Shown here: positions 8,144-17,131 of the stretch, in pieces | Position numbering within the stretch: the first letter of the stretch is position 1 | Layout: the number at the start of each line of letters is the position of its first letter | NCBI GenBank assembly: GCA_025980335.1 | Contig: JAICXO010000002.1 | Coordinates: 1-56,610, forward strand | DNA from: Sphingomonas sp. | Lineage (GTDB): Bacteria > Pseudomonadota > Alphaproteobacteria > Sphingomonadales > Sphingomonadaceae | Direction of reading: 5' to 3' | DNA: 56,610 nt | The notes under the pieces: generated by a model | Seen by the model: only the letters and a program-made list of their open reading frames with translations | Databases searched by the model: none | What the model was told of the DNA's origin: nothing | Position numbers and translations under genes: made by a program

Positions 8144-10069
8144 TCAAGCGGTTCCGCTCGACCTTCTTCCGGCGGTGCGTCCAGCGCCGAGCAGGGCTTC
8201 CAGCGCTCCAATCCGGCGCGCGTTTTCGGCGATGAGATCGGCGATCTCCGTCTCCCGAGCCTCGCGTTTGATGACGGTGCGGATCGCGCGCGCGATGTCC
8301 TCCGATACCTCTTTGATCGCGGTCTGCTCGGCATGGCTCGGGATCGACCCGTCCGGGCGCGGCCCGACGAGCAAATAGCCGATCGGCTCTTCTTCGTCGG
8401 AGCTCGGGACGAGCGGGACGCGGATCGGGAACAGCCGGTCTGAGGCCTCGCAAATGTCATGTTTGTAGTCTTGCGCGAACACCGATGCGCGCCACGCCTC
8501 GACTTCATCCGTGCCGAGTCCGCGCGCGGTGAGCACAGAGCCGTTGACGATGATCGCCGCCCTGACCGCACGGACGCCGCGATCGATCTGCGCCAGGATT
8601 TCCTCGAGCATTTCTGCGAGCGTAGCGGTCTCGCGCATGTCGCGGACACTCTGGGGCAAATCGTTTCGAAGCAGGAAGAGGTTCTTCTGGAATCTCTTCT
8701 CGGACCAGCGCTCGACCCGCTCCTGGATGGGGTTGACCATGATCGTCGCAAGCGCGGCCGCGAAGATGATCGGGCCTTCGTTGTTGCTGTTGCCGGAATA
8801 ATTGTAGACGATCTGCTTCAGCGCATCGCCGGCCGCCGCGAAGACCGCCGCAACCCCGAGCGTGATCACCGCGAAATTGACCGAACGGCCGATGACGATC
8901 TCGGCGTCGTACAATCGATAGCGGAGCAGTGCGACGAGAAGCCCGAGCTGGAGGAACAGCACGGCGAGCGCAAAACTGATGCCGGCAGCCATCTCGACCA
9001 GCAGCTGGTGACCAAAGCTGTCGGTCGACCATTTGAAATAGTCGCACGCGATGTAGATGCAGCGGAATGCAGCATAGGTGCTGATCCCGAACAGCGCCCA
9101 GCGGATCTGCTGGCGCTGCTCGCTCGACTCGGTCTGGCGTAGCCGGCGGATCATCGCGAGCACGCCAATGATCATGAAACAGACGAAATAGGCCTGGTAC
9201 ACCTGCCCGTGGAGGAACATCAGCAGCGGCAGAAGGGCGATCAGCGCGACTACCCGCCACGACAAATTGCCGTGCGGGAACAAGAGGATCCCGGTGAGGA
9301 GAAGGATGTTGCCGACGTCGTACATCGCGACGTTGACCGGCCGCGGGATGCCAATGCCGGCCAGGAACACCGAAGAGGGCTGCTCGGCCGCGATGCTCAC
9401 CAGCACTGCGAGCGACAGAAGCGAACTGACGATGTCGCGCGAATTGCGGCGGTGGAGCAGCCACGCTGCCCACAGCAGGAACGGATAGAAGATCACCTGC
9501 AGCAGGTCGATGAAGCTCAACAGCTTGGGCGAGATTCCGAGCGCCTTCGCTCCGGCATCGATGTGCTGCTCGCCGGTGGTGACCGTCACGTCGCGGATGT
9601 GCCCGTCCGGATCGCGGACGGTGATCGGCACGTCGGACTCGCCGCTCGCGTAGAGCAAATTGCCCATCGTGATATACGCGGGATCGCTCGCGTGCGCGGC
9701 GAGCGCCTCCTCGTTCATCGGCATGGAGCGCGGCATCGCGATGCCGTAGATTGCGACGATGCGGTCGCCTGGCCGGACCCCGGCGGCGTCAGCCTGCGGT
9801 CCGACCGTGAACCGGACCAGCGTCGCGTCGCGGGGTGAAACGGCGAAGCCCGCGCGGCTGCCGAGCAGCAGCTGCGAATTGTTCGCCGGCTCGGTGTAGC
9901 GCTGATAGAATCCGATCAGCGGCCCGGCGATGGCGAGCAGGAAAACCAGACCCCATACGGCCGTGAACAGCCGGTAGGTTAGGGCGTTGAACTCCGGAAC
10001 GACCGGCGGCAGCCGAAGCCCGCGCGTCGGCGGTCGCTCGGTTGTCGACAAGGCAAGCTGCATCCCCAT
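8144..10069 (-). CDS. PDZ / multi-TM / GAF-like membrane sensor without kinase domain
   Basis: 641 residues from ATG 10069 (TTG 10084 and ATG 10063 also possible). One TM near residue 35, an outward PDZ-like domain (AAGVRPGDRIVAIYGIAMP), then about eight TM helices containing RQQIRWALFG and LLRYRLYDAEIVIGRSVNF, signatures I know from multi-TM bacterial sensor kinases. After the last TM come IQERVERWSEKRFQKNL and a GAF-like region, then a helical tail. No HisKA, HATPase or GGDEF motif follows, so it is a sensor with no built-in output. No adjacent partner kinase is visible. Confidence 0.75.
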   Translation of the reverse strand: MGMQLALSTTERPPTRGLRLPPVVPEFNALTYRLFTAVWGLVFLLAIAGPLIGFYQRYTEPANNSQLLLGSRAGFAVSPRDATLVRFTVGPQADAAGVRPGDRIVAIYGIAMPRSMPMNEEALAAHASDPAYITMGNLLYASGESDVPITVRDPDGHIRDVTVTTGEQHIDAGAKALGISPKLLSFIDLLQVIFYPFLLWAAWLLHRRNSRDIVSSLLSLAVLVSIAAEQPSSVFLAGIGIPRPVNVAMYDVGNILLLTGILLFPHGNLSWRVVALIALLPLLMFLHGQVYQAYFVCFMIIGVLAMIRRLRQTESSEQRQQIRWALFGISTYAAFRCIYIACDYFKWSTDSFGHQLLVEMAAGISFALAVLFLQLGLLVALLRYRLYDAEIVIGRSVNFAVITLGVAAVFAAAGDALKQIVYNYSGNSNNEGPIIFAAALATIMVNPIQERVERWSEKRFQKNLFLLRNDLPQSVRDMRETATLAEMLEEILAQIDRGVRAVRAAIIVNGSVLTARGLGTDEVEAWRASVFAQDYKHDICEASDRLFPIRVPLVPSSDEEEPIGYLLVGPRPDGSIPSHAEQTAIKEVSEDIARAIRTVIKREARETEIADLIAENARRIGALEALLGAGRTAGRRSSGTA

Positions 10070-10129
10070 CAGCTCCGGCCGCAATTGGCGTCACAACATC
10101 ATGAGCGGCGCGAACCGTGCGCGCAATCG

Positions 10130-10882
10130 CTAACTGGTCGAGGCGCCCTCGCTCTCGATCCCCTGCTCGCCGTAGCGCGACTTGATGAAGCGCCCCTGCG
10201 TCTCGAACGCGGCCATGTCCTTGCGCGCGAGCTGCTCCGAAACCTCCGCCAGTGCGGTGCGCGCGGCGGCGAGGCTCTCGACCAATCGCTCGTCGACGGT
10301 CTTGCCTTCGCCGTCCTGCTCCTTGCGATAGGCGACCGGCACATTCGCGTAGTGGTCGATCAGGCCGGGAAGATGGATCGACATCAGGCGCCGGGCATCC
10401 TGCGCGCTTGGGTCGAGCGTATCGACCCGCTCGAGCGTTTGCTTGAGCGCCGGCAGGACTGCGCTGATCGCGTCGACTTGCGCCTGCGCCGCCGCCGGAA
10501 GGGCGCGGCGGACGCGGACGAGATAGGAATCGAACCGGTCGACCATCGCCCCATTGGGGAGATCGGCCGACGGCGCAGGGGCGGAGACAACCTGCCGGCC
10601 GCCGCTCGCGATCAGGACTGCGGCAACGACGACGGTGGCAATCAGCGCGAGGAGGAATCCGAAGATGCCGATCGGCTTTAGGAATCCGACGATTCCGGCT
10701 GCAAGCCAGACGAGCACGACAGCGATCGCGATCTTCGCTGCGGTGCGGCCGAGCCCTGCGTTGAGCCGCGTCCGCTCCCGCTGCGCTGCGGCTCGCGCCG
10801 GTCCGTCGCGCTGGTCGAGCTGGTGGGTGACTCGATCGAAGCGCGCGATCGCCCGTTCGACCTTGTCCGTGACCTCGCTCAT
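10130..10882 (-). CDS. XpaC-like membrane protein, TelA partner
   Basis: 250 residues from ATG 10882, whose ATGA overlaps the stop of the telA-like gene, so the two are translationally coupled. It begins with a charged helical stretch, then two adjacent TM helices (IAIAVVLVWLAAGIVGFL and FGFLLALIATVVVAAVLIA), then a long cytoplasmic alpha-helical domain with repeated VESLAAARTALAEVSEQ-type heptads. This layout and the TelA adjacency match the XpaC family (named for 5-bromo-4-chloroindolyl phosphate hydrolysis), which I recall next to telA homologues in Bacillus and Proteobacteria. Biochemical function of the family remains unclear. Confidence 0.7.
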   Translation of the reverse strand: MSEVTDKVERAIARFDRVTHQLDQRDGPARAAAQRERTRLNAGLGRTAAKIAIAVVLVWLAAGIVGFLKPIGIFGFLLALIATVVVAAVLIASGGRQVVSAPAPSADLPNGAMVDRFDSYLVRVRRALPAAAQAQVDAISAVLPALKQTLERVDTLDPSAQDARRLMSIHLPGLIDHYANVPVAYRKEQDGEGKTVDERLVESLAAARTALAEVSEQLARKDMAAFETQGRFIKSRYGEQGIESEGASTS

Positions 10883-12105
10883 TTTGCCTCGATCGGCGTC
10901 AGCGGAGATGTGGCGCTGCCCTCGAGCTTCGCCTGGTTCACCCCTTCGGCGCGTGCGATGTAGCCCTTCGACTTCTCGACTTCCTTGCCCAGCGTATCGA
11001 CGGTCTGCTTCATGTTGCCGAGCGCCTGAAGCTTGAACTGATCGATCTGGTCCATCGTGTCGTAGATGTTCTGGAACGCACGCTGCAGGGTTTCGAGCGG
11101 AATGGTCGAGCTCGCCGCCTGCTCGTGGATTGCGCCGGTCTGCGTGCGCAGCATCTCGCCGGTGGAATCGATCATGCTCGCAGTCGTGGTGTTGAGCGCG
11201 CCGATCTGCTCGAGCACGAGCTTCTGGTTGGTCATCGCCTGCGCGACGGTGACGGCGGTGCGCAGGGCCGAGACCGTCGTTGTGGACGCGCGGTCGACGC
11301 CCTTCACCAGCTCGACATTGTTCTTCTTGACAAGATCGAGCGCGAGATAGCCCTGCACCGTCACCGCCATCTGGGTCAGCAGGTCGGTTGTGCGCTGGCG
11401 CGTATAGAAGAGCGCGGTATCGCGGATCGCCTTGGCCTTCGCGGGCTCGGTCGCGTCGAGCTCGTTGGCCTTGTCCTCGAGCTGCTGATCCAGGGTCTTC
11501 GAGATGTGGATCATCTGCTCGAGCTTGTGCATCGTCTTCCACAGGTTCGCGCGCTCCGTGTCGATGGCGGCATTGTCCATCAACAGCTCGTCCTTGCCGT
11601 CAGCGAGGCTGCCGAGGATTTTCTGGATGTGCGTCTGCGAGCTGCGGTACTTGTCGAAGTAGCGATTGACCCGATTCCCGAACGGTATGATGCCGAGGAG
11701 CTTCTTGGTCTTCGTGGCTTCCTTCGGATCGAGGGATTCGACCGTCCTGCGGAGCTCGACCAGGTCGGCGCCGATGCCCGTGTCCTTGTCGATCGCCTTC
11801 ACCGGCCGGTCGAGAAAGCGGTTCGACGCGCCGGCGGCCTCGGCGATCTCCTTGCGGCCCATCGCGGTCAGTTGGTCGACCTTCTTGCCGAACTCGGGGC
11901 TGTTGGAATCGAGCTTCGCCAGATCGTCGACGAATTGCGCGACGCGCTTGTCGAGCTCGCTCGTTTCCTCGGCCTTGAGCGGAACGAGACCCGCCGCCTC
12001 GGTGGGCTCGACCGGCTGAAGCGCCTCGGGCGGATTCAGATTCAATTTGGGCTTGGTCGCGGTGTCGGTAGCGGTCCCTGACTCCGGCGCCGGTTCGGTG
12101 GCCAT
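10879..12105 (-). CDS. TelA/KlaA family protein (toxic anion resistance)
   Basis: 408 residues, the normal family size, soluble and almost entirely helical. The TelA core runs from about residue 50 to 395: KTKKLLGIIPFGNRVNRYFDKYRS, then ILGSLADGKDELLMDNAAID, and the C-terminal AFQNIYDTMDQIDQFKLQALGNMKQTVDTL. Homologues were named after tellurite resistance but are widely distributed and may act in envelope stress or ion homeostasis. The ATG at 12105 has AAAGGA upstream. It is the first gene of the telA-xpaC pair and divergent from the Tad genes. Family call strong, physiological role not. Confidence 0.88.
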   Translation of the reverse strand: MATEPAPESGTATDTATKPKLNLNPPEALQPVEPTEAAGLVPLKAEETSELDKRVAQFVDDLAKLDSNSPEFGKKVDQLTAMGRKEIAEAAGASNRFLDRPVKAIDKDTGIGADLVELRRTVESLDPKEATKTKKLLGIIPFGNRVNRYFDKYRSSQTHIQKILGSLADGKDELLMDNAAIDTERANLWKTMHKLEQMIHISKTLDQQLEDKANELDATEPAKAKAIRDTALFYTRQRTTDLLTQMAVTVQGYLALDLVKKNNVELVKGVDRASTTTVSALRTAVTVAQAMTNQKLVLEQIGALNTTTASMIDSTGEMLRTQTGAIHEQAASSTIPLETLQRAFQNIYDTMDQIDQFKLQALGNMKQTVDTLGKEVEKSKGYIARAEGVNQAKLEGSATSPLTPIEAK

Positions 12106-12321
12106 GGCTCAAATCCTTTCTCACGCCCTCCATGCGGCGCGGCGCAAAGCCGGTCAACGCCGCAAGGCTTCGAAGTGTATTATAGTTCTAAGACACAGCG
12201 AAACAAGCATTTGGCGGCCGAACATGGTCAACGCCGGTTAACCACGGCGCTGAACGGTTCGCTTACCCTGACGGCGCTAGAGCCCTCCGATGCGCATTCA
12301 CCGGCTGGGGTTGATTCGACC
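12106..12321. promoter_or_regulatory. Divergent intergenic region, telA-like / tadG-like
   Basis: This 216-base spacer lies between two divergent transcription units, so it must hold at least two promoters. On the plus strand TATTATAG near 12178-12185 resembles a -10 element; no convincing -35 was found 17 bases upstream. No clear terminator or long repeat was seen. Confidence 0.4.
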
Positions 12322-13683
12322 ATGTTCGGCTTCCTGAAGAAACTGTGGCGCGACCGGCGGGGCAACGCCCTGATCATCGCCGGCGCAGCGCTTCCGCTGA
12401 TCGTCGGCTCGGCCGGCCTTGCGAGCGACACCATCCAATGGGCGCTGTGGAAGCGCCAGCTTCAGCGCGTCGCCGACTCGGCTGCGATGGCGGGAACTTA
12501 CGCGATCGTGCGCGGCAACACGGTGGATGACTGCAGCAATGTCGCGACCGCGACTTACACGAGTCCGATCGGCTACGATGTCAAGAAGAACAATCATTTG
12601 CCGCAGACGCCGGTCTGCTCGGCCGTCAACCCGCCGGCGACAGGAACCTACGCGACCGACAGCAACGCGGTGAAGGTCACGGTGTCCATGCAGCGGCCGC
12701 TGAGCTTCTCCGGCATGTTCCTGAGTGCGACTCCGACCATCACCGCGAGCGCGACCGCGACCATCGTCCCGGGCGGCAAATATTGCGTCGTCAGCCTGGA
12801 AAATACCTCGACGACCGGAATCACGGCGACCGGCAATGCCAACGTCGACCTCGGCTGCGGCATGATCACCAACTCGACCTCGATGACTGCAGCGGTCGCG
12901 ACCGGCTCGTCCGAAGTGAACGCGAGCCCGATCGCTGCGGTGGGCGGAATTGCCGCAAGCAACAACTGGGCGAGCGGCACCGTGCTTCAGCCGTTCACGA
13001 TCGCGCAGCCGGACCCGTTCGCGAGCGTGAACCCGCCCGTGAACGCGGATTACCCGAGCGGAAACTGCCCGAGCCTTCGGGAGAACAACACGAGCGACAC
13101 GATCGTGGCGAGTTCGTTCAATTCGGCCAATTACACGGCCCTGATCGGCGGCTCGACGGGTGCGATGTGCTTCAGCGACATCAATATCGCCGGAACGGTC
13201 GCGTTCCCGGATAACAGCGTCATCGTGATCGATGGCGGCTCACTCACTGTCGGCGCGCAGGCCCACGTCAGCTGCACCGGATGCACGTTCGTTCTGACCA
13301 ACCGCAGCGCGAACGGATCAATCGGCAACGTCAACATCACTGCGGGCGCGCAGTTGAACCTCAGCGCACCGGGGACCGACGCGACGGGAGTGGCGGCGAC
13401 GTACGAAGGAATCCTTATTTATCAGGATCGCCGCGCAACGGATGGGAATAGTGCGAACAACCAGAGCACGATCAACGGCAACGCCAGCTCGACGCTGCAG
13501 GGCGCATTCTACTTCCCGAGCCAGCAGATGACCTTCAACGGTACCGCGGGCATGTCCACTTCGTGCCTGCAGCTCGTCGCGCGCCGGGTCTATTACTCCG
13601 GCAATCTCAACATCTCCAACGTCTGCCCGTCCGATTCCGGGGCGGGCGCCTTCACCGGAAGGAAAGTGAGGCTGGTCGCATGA
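12322..13683 (+). CDS. TadG-like Flp pilus assembly protein
   Basis: 453 residues from ATG 12322; the frame is open further upstream but homology starts at MFGFLKKLWRDRRGNALIIAGAALPL, the TadE/TadG N-terminal leader and TM helix (RxGN followed by a hydrophobic stretch). Residues 45-60 (KRQLQRVADSAAMAGTYAI) are typical of TadG minor pilins. The rest is Thr/Ser/Asn-rich with beta repeats, as expected for an extracellular domain, with several cysteines. It usually sits in the inner membrane and enters the Tad pilus. Its stop overlaps the next ATG (ATGA). Confidence 0.85.
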   Translation: MFGFLKKLWRDRRGNALIIAGAALPLIVGSAGLASDTIQWALWKRQLQRVADSAAMAGTYAIVRGNTVDDCSNVATATYTSPIGYDVKKNNHLPQTPVCSAVNPPATGTYATDSNAVKVTVSMQRPLSFSGMFLSATPTITASATATIVPGGKYCVVSLENTSTTGITATGNANVDLGCGMITNSTSMTAAVATGSSEVNASPIAAVGGIAASNNWASGTVLQPFTIAQPDPFASVNPPVNADYPSGNCPSLRENNTSDTIVASSFNSANYTALIGGSTGAMCFSDINIAGTVAFPDNSVIVIDGGSLTVGAQAHVSCTGCTFVLTNRSANGSIGNVNITAGAQLNLSAPGTDATGVAATYEGILIYQDRRATDGNSANNQSTINGNASSTLQGAFYFPSQQMTFNGTAGMSTSCLQLVARRVYYSGNLNISNVCPSDSGAGAFTGRKVRLVA

Positions 13684-14159
13684 TCCGGCCGTTCCGCAAG
13701 CTCCGTGGCGATGAGAGCGGCGCCGCCATCATCGAAATGGCACTGCTGCTACCGGTGCTGGCGACGGTGGTGATCGGCGTTGCCGACATCAGCCGCGCCT
13801 ATTCGCAGAAGCTGCTGCTGGAGCAAGCCGCCTATCGCGCCATTGAAAAGGTGCAGCAATACCAGGCAGCAGAAAGCACCTACGACACGCTGAAGGATGA
13901 AGTCGTGAGCGCGGCCACCGCCGCCGGCTTTTCCGACGTGACGGCAAGCAACGTCACCGTCGATTATTGGCTCGAATGCAACGGCGTACGTCAGTCGACG
14001 TACGATACGAATTGCTCGAGCACTCAGGTGCAGGCGCGCTGGATTTCGGTCGACGTGACGCACAATTTCACGCCGATGTTCGCATCGAGCAAATGGCCCG
14101 GTTCGAACTCCGACGGCTCGTTCACGCTCCACGGCCGCGCCGGTCTGAGGACTCAATGA
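13680..14159 (+). CDS. TadE family pseudopilin, copy 1
   Basis: 159 residues from the ATG that overlaps the tadG-like stop. The N-terminus MIRPFRKLRGDESGAAIIEMALLLPVLATVVIGVAD is a classic TadE-like motif: basic leader, Gly, hydrophobic helix with Glu five residues in, as in type IV pilin-like substrates of the TadV/CpaA prepilin peptidase. The remainder is a short periplasmic domain with two cysteines. No prepilin peptidase, secretin or TadA ATPase gene is in this window. Overlaps the next TadE gene by ATGA. Confidence 0.85.
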   Translation: MIRPFRKLRGDESGAAIIEMALLLPVLATVVIGVADISRAYSQKLLLEQAAYRAIEKVQQYQAAESTYDTLKDEVVSAATAAGFSDVTASNVTVDYWLECNGVRQSTYDTNCSSTQVQARWISVDVTHNFTPMFASSKWPGSNSDGSFTLHGRAGLRTQ

Positions 14160-14572
14160 TGCTGCTCAAACGGCTCCTCCGAAACCAACAAGGTGCGGCG
14201 GTCGTCGAGCTGGCGATCTCGCTCCCGGTGCTTGTCACCATGATTTACGGCATCTTCGAGTGCAGCCAGCTCTACGAAGCGAACTCCGGCATGCAGCACG
14301 CGCTCGGCGAGGGAGCGCGCTACGCCACGCTGTGCATCCCCGACACGAATGCCAGCACCGGCTGCGACAATCCGAGCGATACGGACATCGTGGCGCAGGA
14401 AAATGCCAAGCTCTTCGGACCAGCCGGCGGTACGTTCGACGTGCAGACGCCGACCACGAGCACCGGGTACAAGACGCTGACGATCACCTACACCCGAAGC
14501 ATGAACTTCCTGCTCTTCAGCGGTCCGACGATCACGCTAACCCGAAGCAAGAAGGTGTACACCGTCACCTGA
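14156..14572 (+). CDS. TadE family pseudopilin, copy 2
   Basis: 138 residues. The start region is ATGATG; the first ATG at 14156 overlaps the previous stop. The leader MMLLKRLLRNQQGAAVVELAISLPVLVTMIYGIFE again shows the TadE pattern of Gly, hydrophobic helix and conserved Glu. The 90-residue outer domain has a cysteine pair (LCIPD and GCDNP) and ends in beta strands. The arrangement TadG-TadE-TadE with 4-bp overlaps indicates a single operon making minor pilins. The end lies three bases from the convergent enoyl-CoA hydratase gene. Confidence 0.85.
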   Translation: MMLLKRLLRNQQGAAVVELAISLPVLVTMIYGIFECSQLYEANSGMQHALGEGARYATLCIPDTNASTGCDNPSDTDIVAQENAKLFGPAGGTFDVQTPTTSTGYKTLTITYTRSMNFLLFSGPTITLTRSKKVYTVT

Positions 14573-14575
14573 GCT

Positions 14576-15346
14576 TCAGCTCGTGCCGGAAAAATCCGGT
14601 GTCCGCTTTTCGAAAAAGGCGGTGATCGCCTCCTTCACTTCCGGAGACTTGAGCCGCTCGGCGAAGACGGAGCCTTCGAGCTGCATCCGTTCGAGGATTT
14701 CATCGCGTGCGCCGTGCCGCAGCAGACGTTGAGTCTGGCGAAGAGCTTCGGGCGGCTTGGCGAGCAGCTGTTCGACGATCGCCCGCAGCGCGGCGTCTAG
14801 CTCGCCGCTGGCGCGATGACTGACGAGACCGATCGCGAGCGCCTCGTCGACTCCGAACGGCTCGCCCAGCAGCAGGTAGCGCGCTGCGAGGCGCCGGCCG
14901 GCAATGCGCGGGAGGAGCAACGAGCTGGCCGCTTCGGGCACCAGGCCGAGATCGACGAAGGGCAGTGAGAAGCGAGCGCCTTCCTCAGCGACGACCAGGT
15001 CACAGTGGAGCAGCATGGTGGTGCCGATCCCGACGCAATTGCCGTGGACTGCGGCGACAAGTGGGGTCTCGCATGCGGCGAGTGCGCGCAGGAATCGCCA
15101 GACCGCGATTTCGTCGCCGTTGCGGGTGGAGGCGTCGAGGAAGTCGGCGAGGTCATTGCCGGCGGCGAAGTCCTGCCCTTCGCCCCGAAAAGCTACGACG
15201 CGGATCGACGGGTCAGCCGAAGCCTTCTCGACTGCATCCGCGAGTGCCGCGTACATTGCCACCGTGATGGCGTTCCGCCGCTCCGGCCGCGCGAGCGTGA
15301 TCGAGAGAAGCGCGCCATCTCGCTCGACCCGCACATGCTCGCTCAT
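14576..15346 (-). CDS. Enoyl-CoA hydratase/isomerase family protein
   Basis: 256 residues from ATG 15346, the standard size for a crotonase-fold enzyme. It shows [19 protein letters not shown], the oxyanion-hole segment [15 protein letters not shown], and [20 protein letters not shown], all in conserved order. The position that is Glu in true enoyl-CoA hydratases reads [23 protein letters not shown], with Glu after Pro, so hydratase or isomerase activity is plausible. The substrate is unknown. It is convergent with the Tad genes and divergent from the aldolase. Confidence 0.85.
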   Translation of the reverse strand: MSEHVRVERDGALLSITLARPERRNAITVAMYAALADAVEKASADPSIRVVAFRGEGQDFAAGNDLADFLDASTRNGDEIAVWRFLRALAACETPLVAAVHGNCVGIGTTMLLHCDLVVAEEGARFSLPFVDLGLVPEAASSLLLPRIAGRRLAARYLLLGEPFGVDEALAIGLVSHRASGELDAALRAIVEQLLAKPPEALRQTQRLLRHGARDEILERMQLEGSVFAERLKSPEVKEAITAFFEKRTPDFSGTS

Positions 15347-15445
15347 TGGCCGCTCTCCCCGAATCTGGCCGAATCTGGTGACGCGCAGGGCCTCACCGGC
15401 TATGGCCCCGTGCATCCAACAAAGCCGGGACAAGCGCAAACCATC

Positions 15446-16099
15446 ATGAAATTCTTCGCCGACACCGCAGAAATCTCCGAAATCCGCGAGCTAGCAGCAA
15501 CCGGCCTGCTCGACGGAGTCACGACCAACCCTTCGCTGATCCACAAGTCCGGGCGCAACTTCCTCGACGTGGTCAAGGAGATCGCATCGGTCGTCAGCGG
15601 GCCTGTATCGGCGGAGGTCGTCGCGCTCGATTACGACGGGATGATGCGCGAAGCGGCGGTGCTTCGGAAGATCGCCGATCATATCGCGATCAAGGTCCCG
15701 CTGACGCCTGCCGGACTGAAAGCGTGCAAGGCGCTCAGCGGCGACGGGACGATGGTCAACGTGACCCTGTGCTTCTCGTCCGCGCAGGCGCTGCTCGCGG
15801 CGAAGGCCGGCGCGACCTTCATTTCGCCGTTCATCGGACGGCTCGACGACATCAGCAGCGACGGCATGCAGCTGATCGCCGACATCCGGCTGATCTACGA
15901 CAATTACGATTACGGCACGCAGATCCTGGCGGCCAGCATCCGTCATCCGATGCATATCGTGGACTCGGCCAAGCTCGGCGCCGATGTGGTGACCGCGCCG
16001 CCGAAGATCATCTGGCAGCTGTTCAAGCACCCGCTCACCGACTTGGGAATCGCGAGCTTCCTTAAGGACTGGGAAGCCACCGGTCAGAAAATTGTCTGA
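15446..16099 (+). CDS. fsa: Fructose-6-phosphate aldolase / transaldolase-like protein
   Basis: 217 residues, matching the short (about 214-220 residue) class of transaldolase-like enzymes. It begins [32 protein letters not shown], and has the Schiff-base lysine in [12 protein letters not shown], followed by [31 protein letters not shown]. Members are either fructose-6-phosphate aldolase or true transaldolase of the pentose phosphate pathway; the sequence alone does not separate these. ATG 15446 is used; the frame is open upstream but homology begins here. Cytoplasmic. Confidence 0.88.
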   Translation: MKFFADTAEISEIRELAATGLLDGVTTNPSLIHKSGRNFLDVVKEIASVVSGPVSAEVVALDYDGMMREAAVLRKIADHIAIKVPLTPAGLKACKALSGDGTMVNVTLCFSSAQALLAAKAGATFISPFIGRLDDISSDGMQLIADIRLIYDNYDYGTQILAASIRHPMHIVDSAKLGADVVTAPPKIIWQLFKHPLTDLGIASFLKDWEATGQKIV

Positions 16100-16253
16100 C
16101 ATCAATAGCTTGACAGCTCAGCGTTAACCTTTGCGCAACCCTCCGAAGTAAGAATTTCTCAAGGGTCCGGCGGTAGGTTCCATCCATCCTGCGAAGTGGA
16201 CCTGCAGGTTGGGGCGACAACGCCTCTGCACTTGGAACCGAGGAGCGAAGACC

Positions 16254-16415
16254 ATGAGCAAGTTTCTGAAGCTGATCAAGAACACCAAGGGCGCGACCGC
16301 CATCGAGTACGGCCTCATTGCCGCTCTCATCGCCGTTGCGGCGATTGGCGCGATGCAGGGCATCGGCAACAAGCTGAACACCACGTTCAACAACGTGTCG
16401 AACCACCTGAACTAA
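16254..16415 (+). CDS. flp: Flp/Fap type IVb pilin
   Basis: 53 residues, the usual length of Flp pilin precursors. The leader MSKFLKLIKNTKGATAIEYGLIAALIAVAAIGAM has the class IVb cleavage site: Gly before ATAIEYGLI, with Glu at position 5 and Tyr at 6 of the mature protein. After cleavage and polymerisation it forms the Tad pilus shaft. GAGGAG precedes the ATG at a good distance and a strong terminator follows, so it is probably its own transcript, made at higher level than the minor pilins 1.7 kb upstream. Confidence 0.93.
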   Translation: MSKFLKLIKNTKGATAIEYGLIAALIAVAAIGAMQGIGNKLNTTFNNVSNHLN

Positions 16416-16443
16416 GACTTCGCGTCTGGTTCTTGAAGCGTTC

Positions 16444-16480
16444 GGGCGGCGGTGCCGAAAGGCGCCGCCGCCCTTGTATT
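16444..16480 (+). terminator. Intrinsic terminator after flp
   Basis: A 13-bp stem (16444-16456 with 16461-16473, one T-G wobble) closed by a GAAA tetraloop and followed by TTGTATT. It begins 28 bases after the flp stop and isolates it from the DUF484 gene downstream. Confidence 0.85.
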
Positions 16481-16561
16481 ACGCGGCGCATTATCCGCCG
16501 CGCGTGAACGCAGCCGCAGCGTTGTAGGAAATTAACCGGCTCCGGGGTATCCTCGCGCGCA

Positions 16562-17131
16562 ATGGCTACGGTGATCCCCTTCGAAGAGCGGGCGGTGGCG
16601 CATCTGCGCGAGCGGCTCGGCGAAGCGCGCGAGGCGAACGAGGACCTGATCGCGTTCGCGCGGGGCCATTCGGGCGCGGTCGCCTCCATTCACGAAGCGG
16701 TGCTCGCGGCAATCGACTCCGAGGGTGTCGACGGCCTGCTGCACATCGTCACCCAGGAATGGCCGCTGATTCTCGGAATCGATGCGGTGGCGCTGTCGCT
16801 GATCATCGGCGACAAGGGCTTTCGCGCAGACGGAAGCGGAATCCAGCTGGTCGAACCGACAATCCTCAGGCGCGCCATCGATGCGGTCGAGGCCGTGGAG
16901 ATGCGCAAGGTCGACCGCGGGCACCCGCTGTTCGGCCCGGCTTGCGACCTGATCCGGGCCGAAGCGCTGATCCGAGTCGATTGCGATGCGCCGTTTCCGA
17001 GCGGGCTGCTGGCGCTCGGCCAGCGCGCGGAGATGAACCTCGATGCGCGGCACGGCTCCGAATTGCTGATGTTCCTCGGGCGGACTCTTGCGGTTATGAT
17101 CCGCAAGTGGCTGACGCACCCGGACCAATAA
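16562..17131 (+). CDS. DUF484 family protein (GAF-like)
   Basis: 189 residues, close to the family norm of about 200-230. After a short helix (RERLGEAREANEDLIAFARG) comes a GAF-type domain: LLHIVTQEWPLILGIDAVALSLI, ending with FLGRTLAVMIRKWL. DUF484 genes often lie directly before xerC in Proteobacteria, and here the end overlaps the likely xerC start by 25 bases, so the two are co-translated. The ligand and function of DUF484 are not established. Confidence 0.85.
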   Translation: MATVIPFEERAVAHLRERLGEAREANEDLIAFARGHSGAVASIHEAVLAAIDSEGVDGLLHIVTQEWPLILGIDAVALSLIIGDKGFRADGSGIQLVEPTILRRAIDAVEAVEMRKVDRGHPLFGPACDLIRAEALIRVDCDAPFPSGLLALGQRAEMNLDARHGSELLMFLGRTLAVMIRKWLTHPDQ

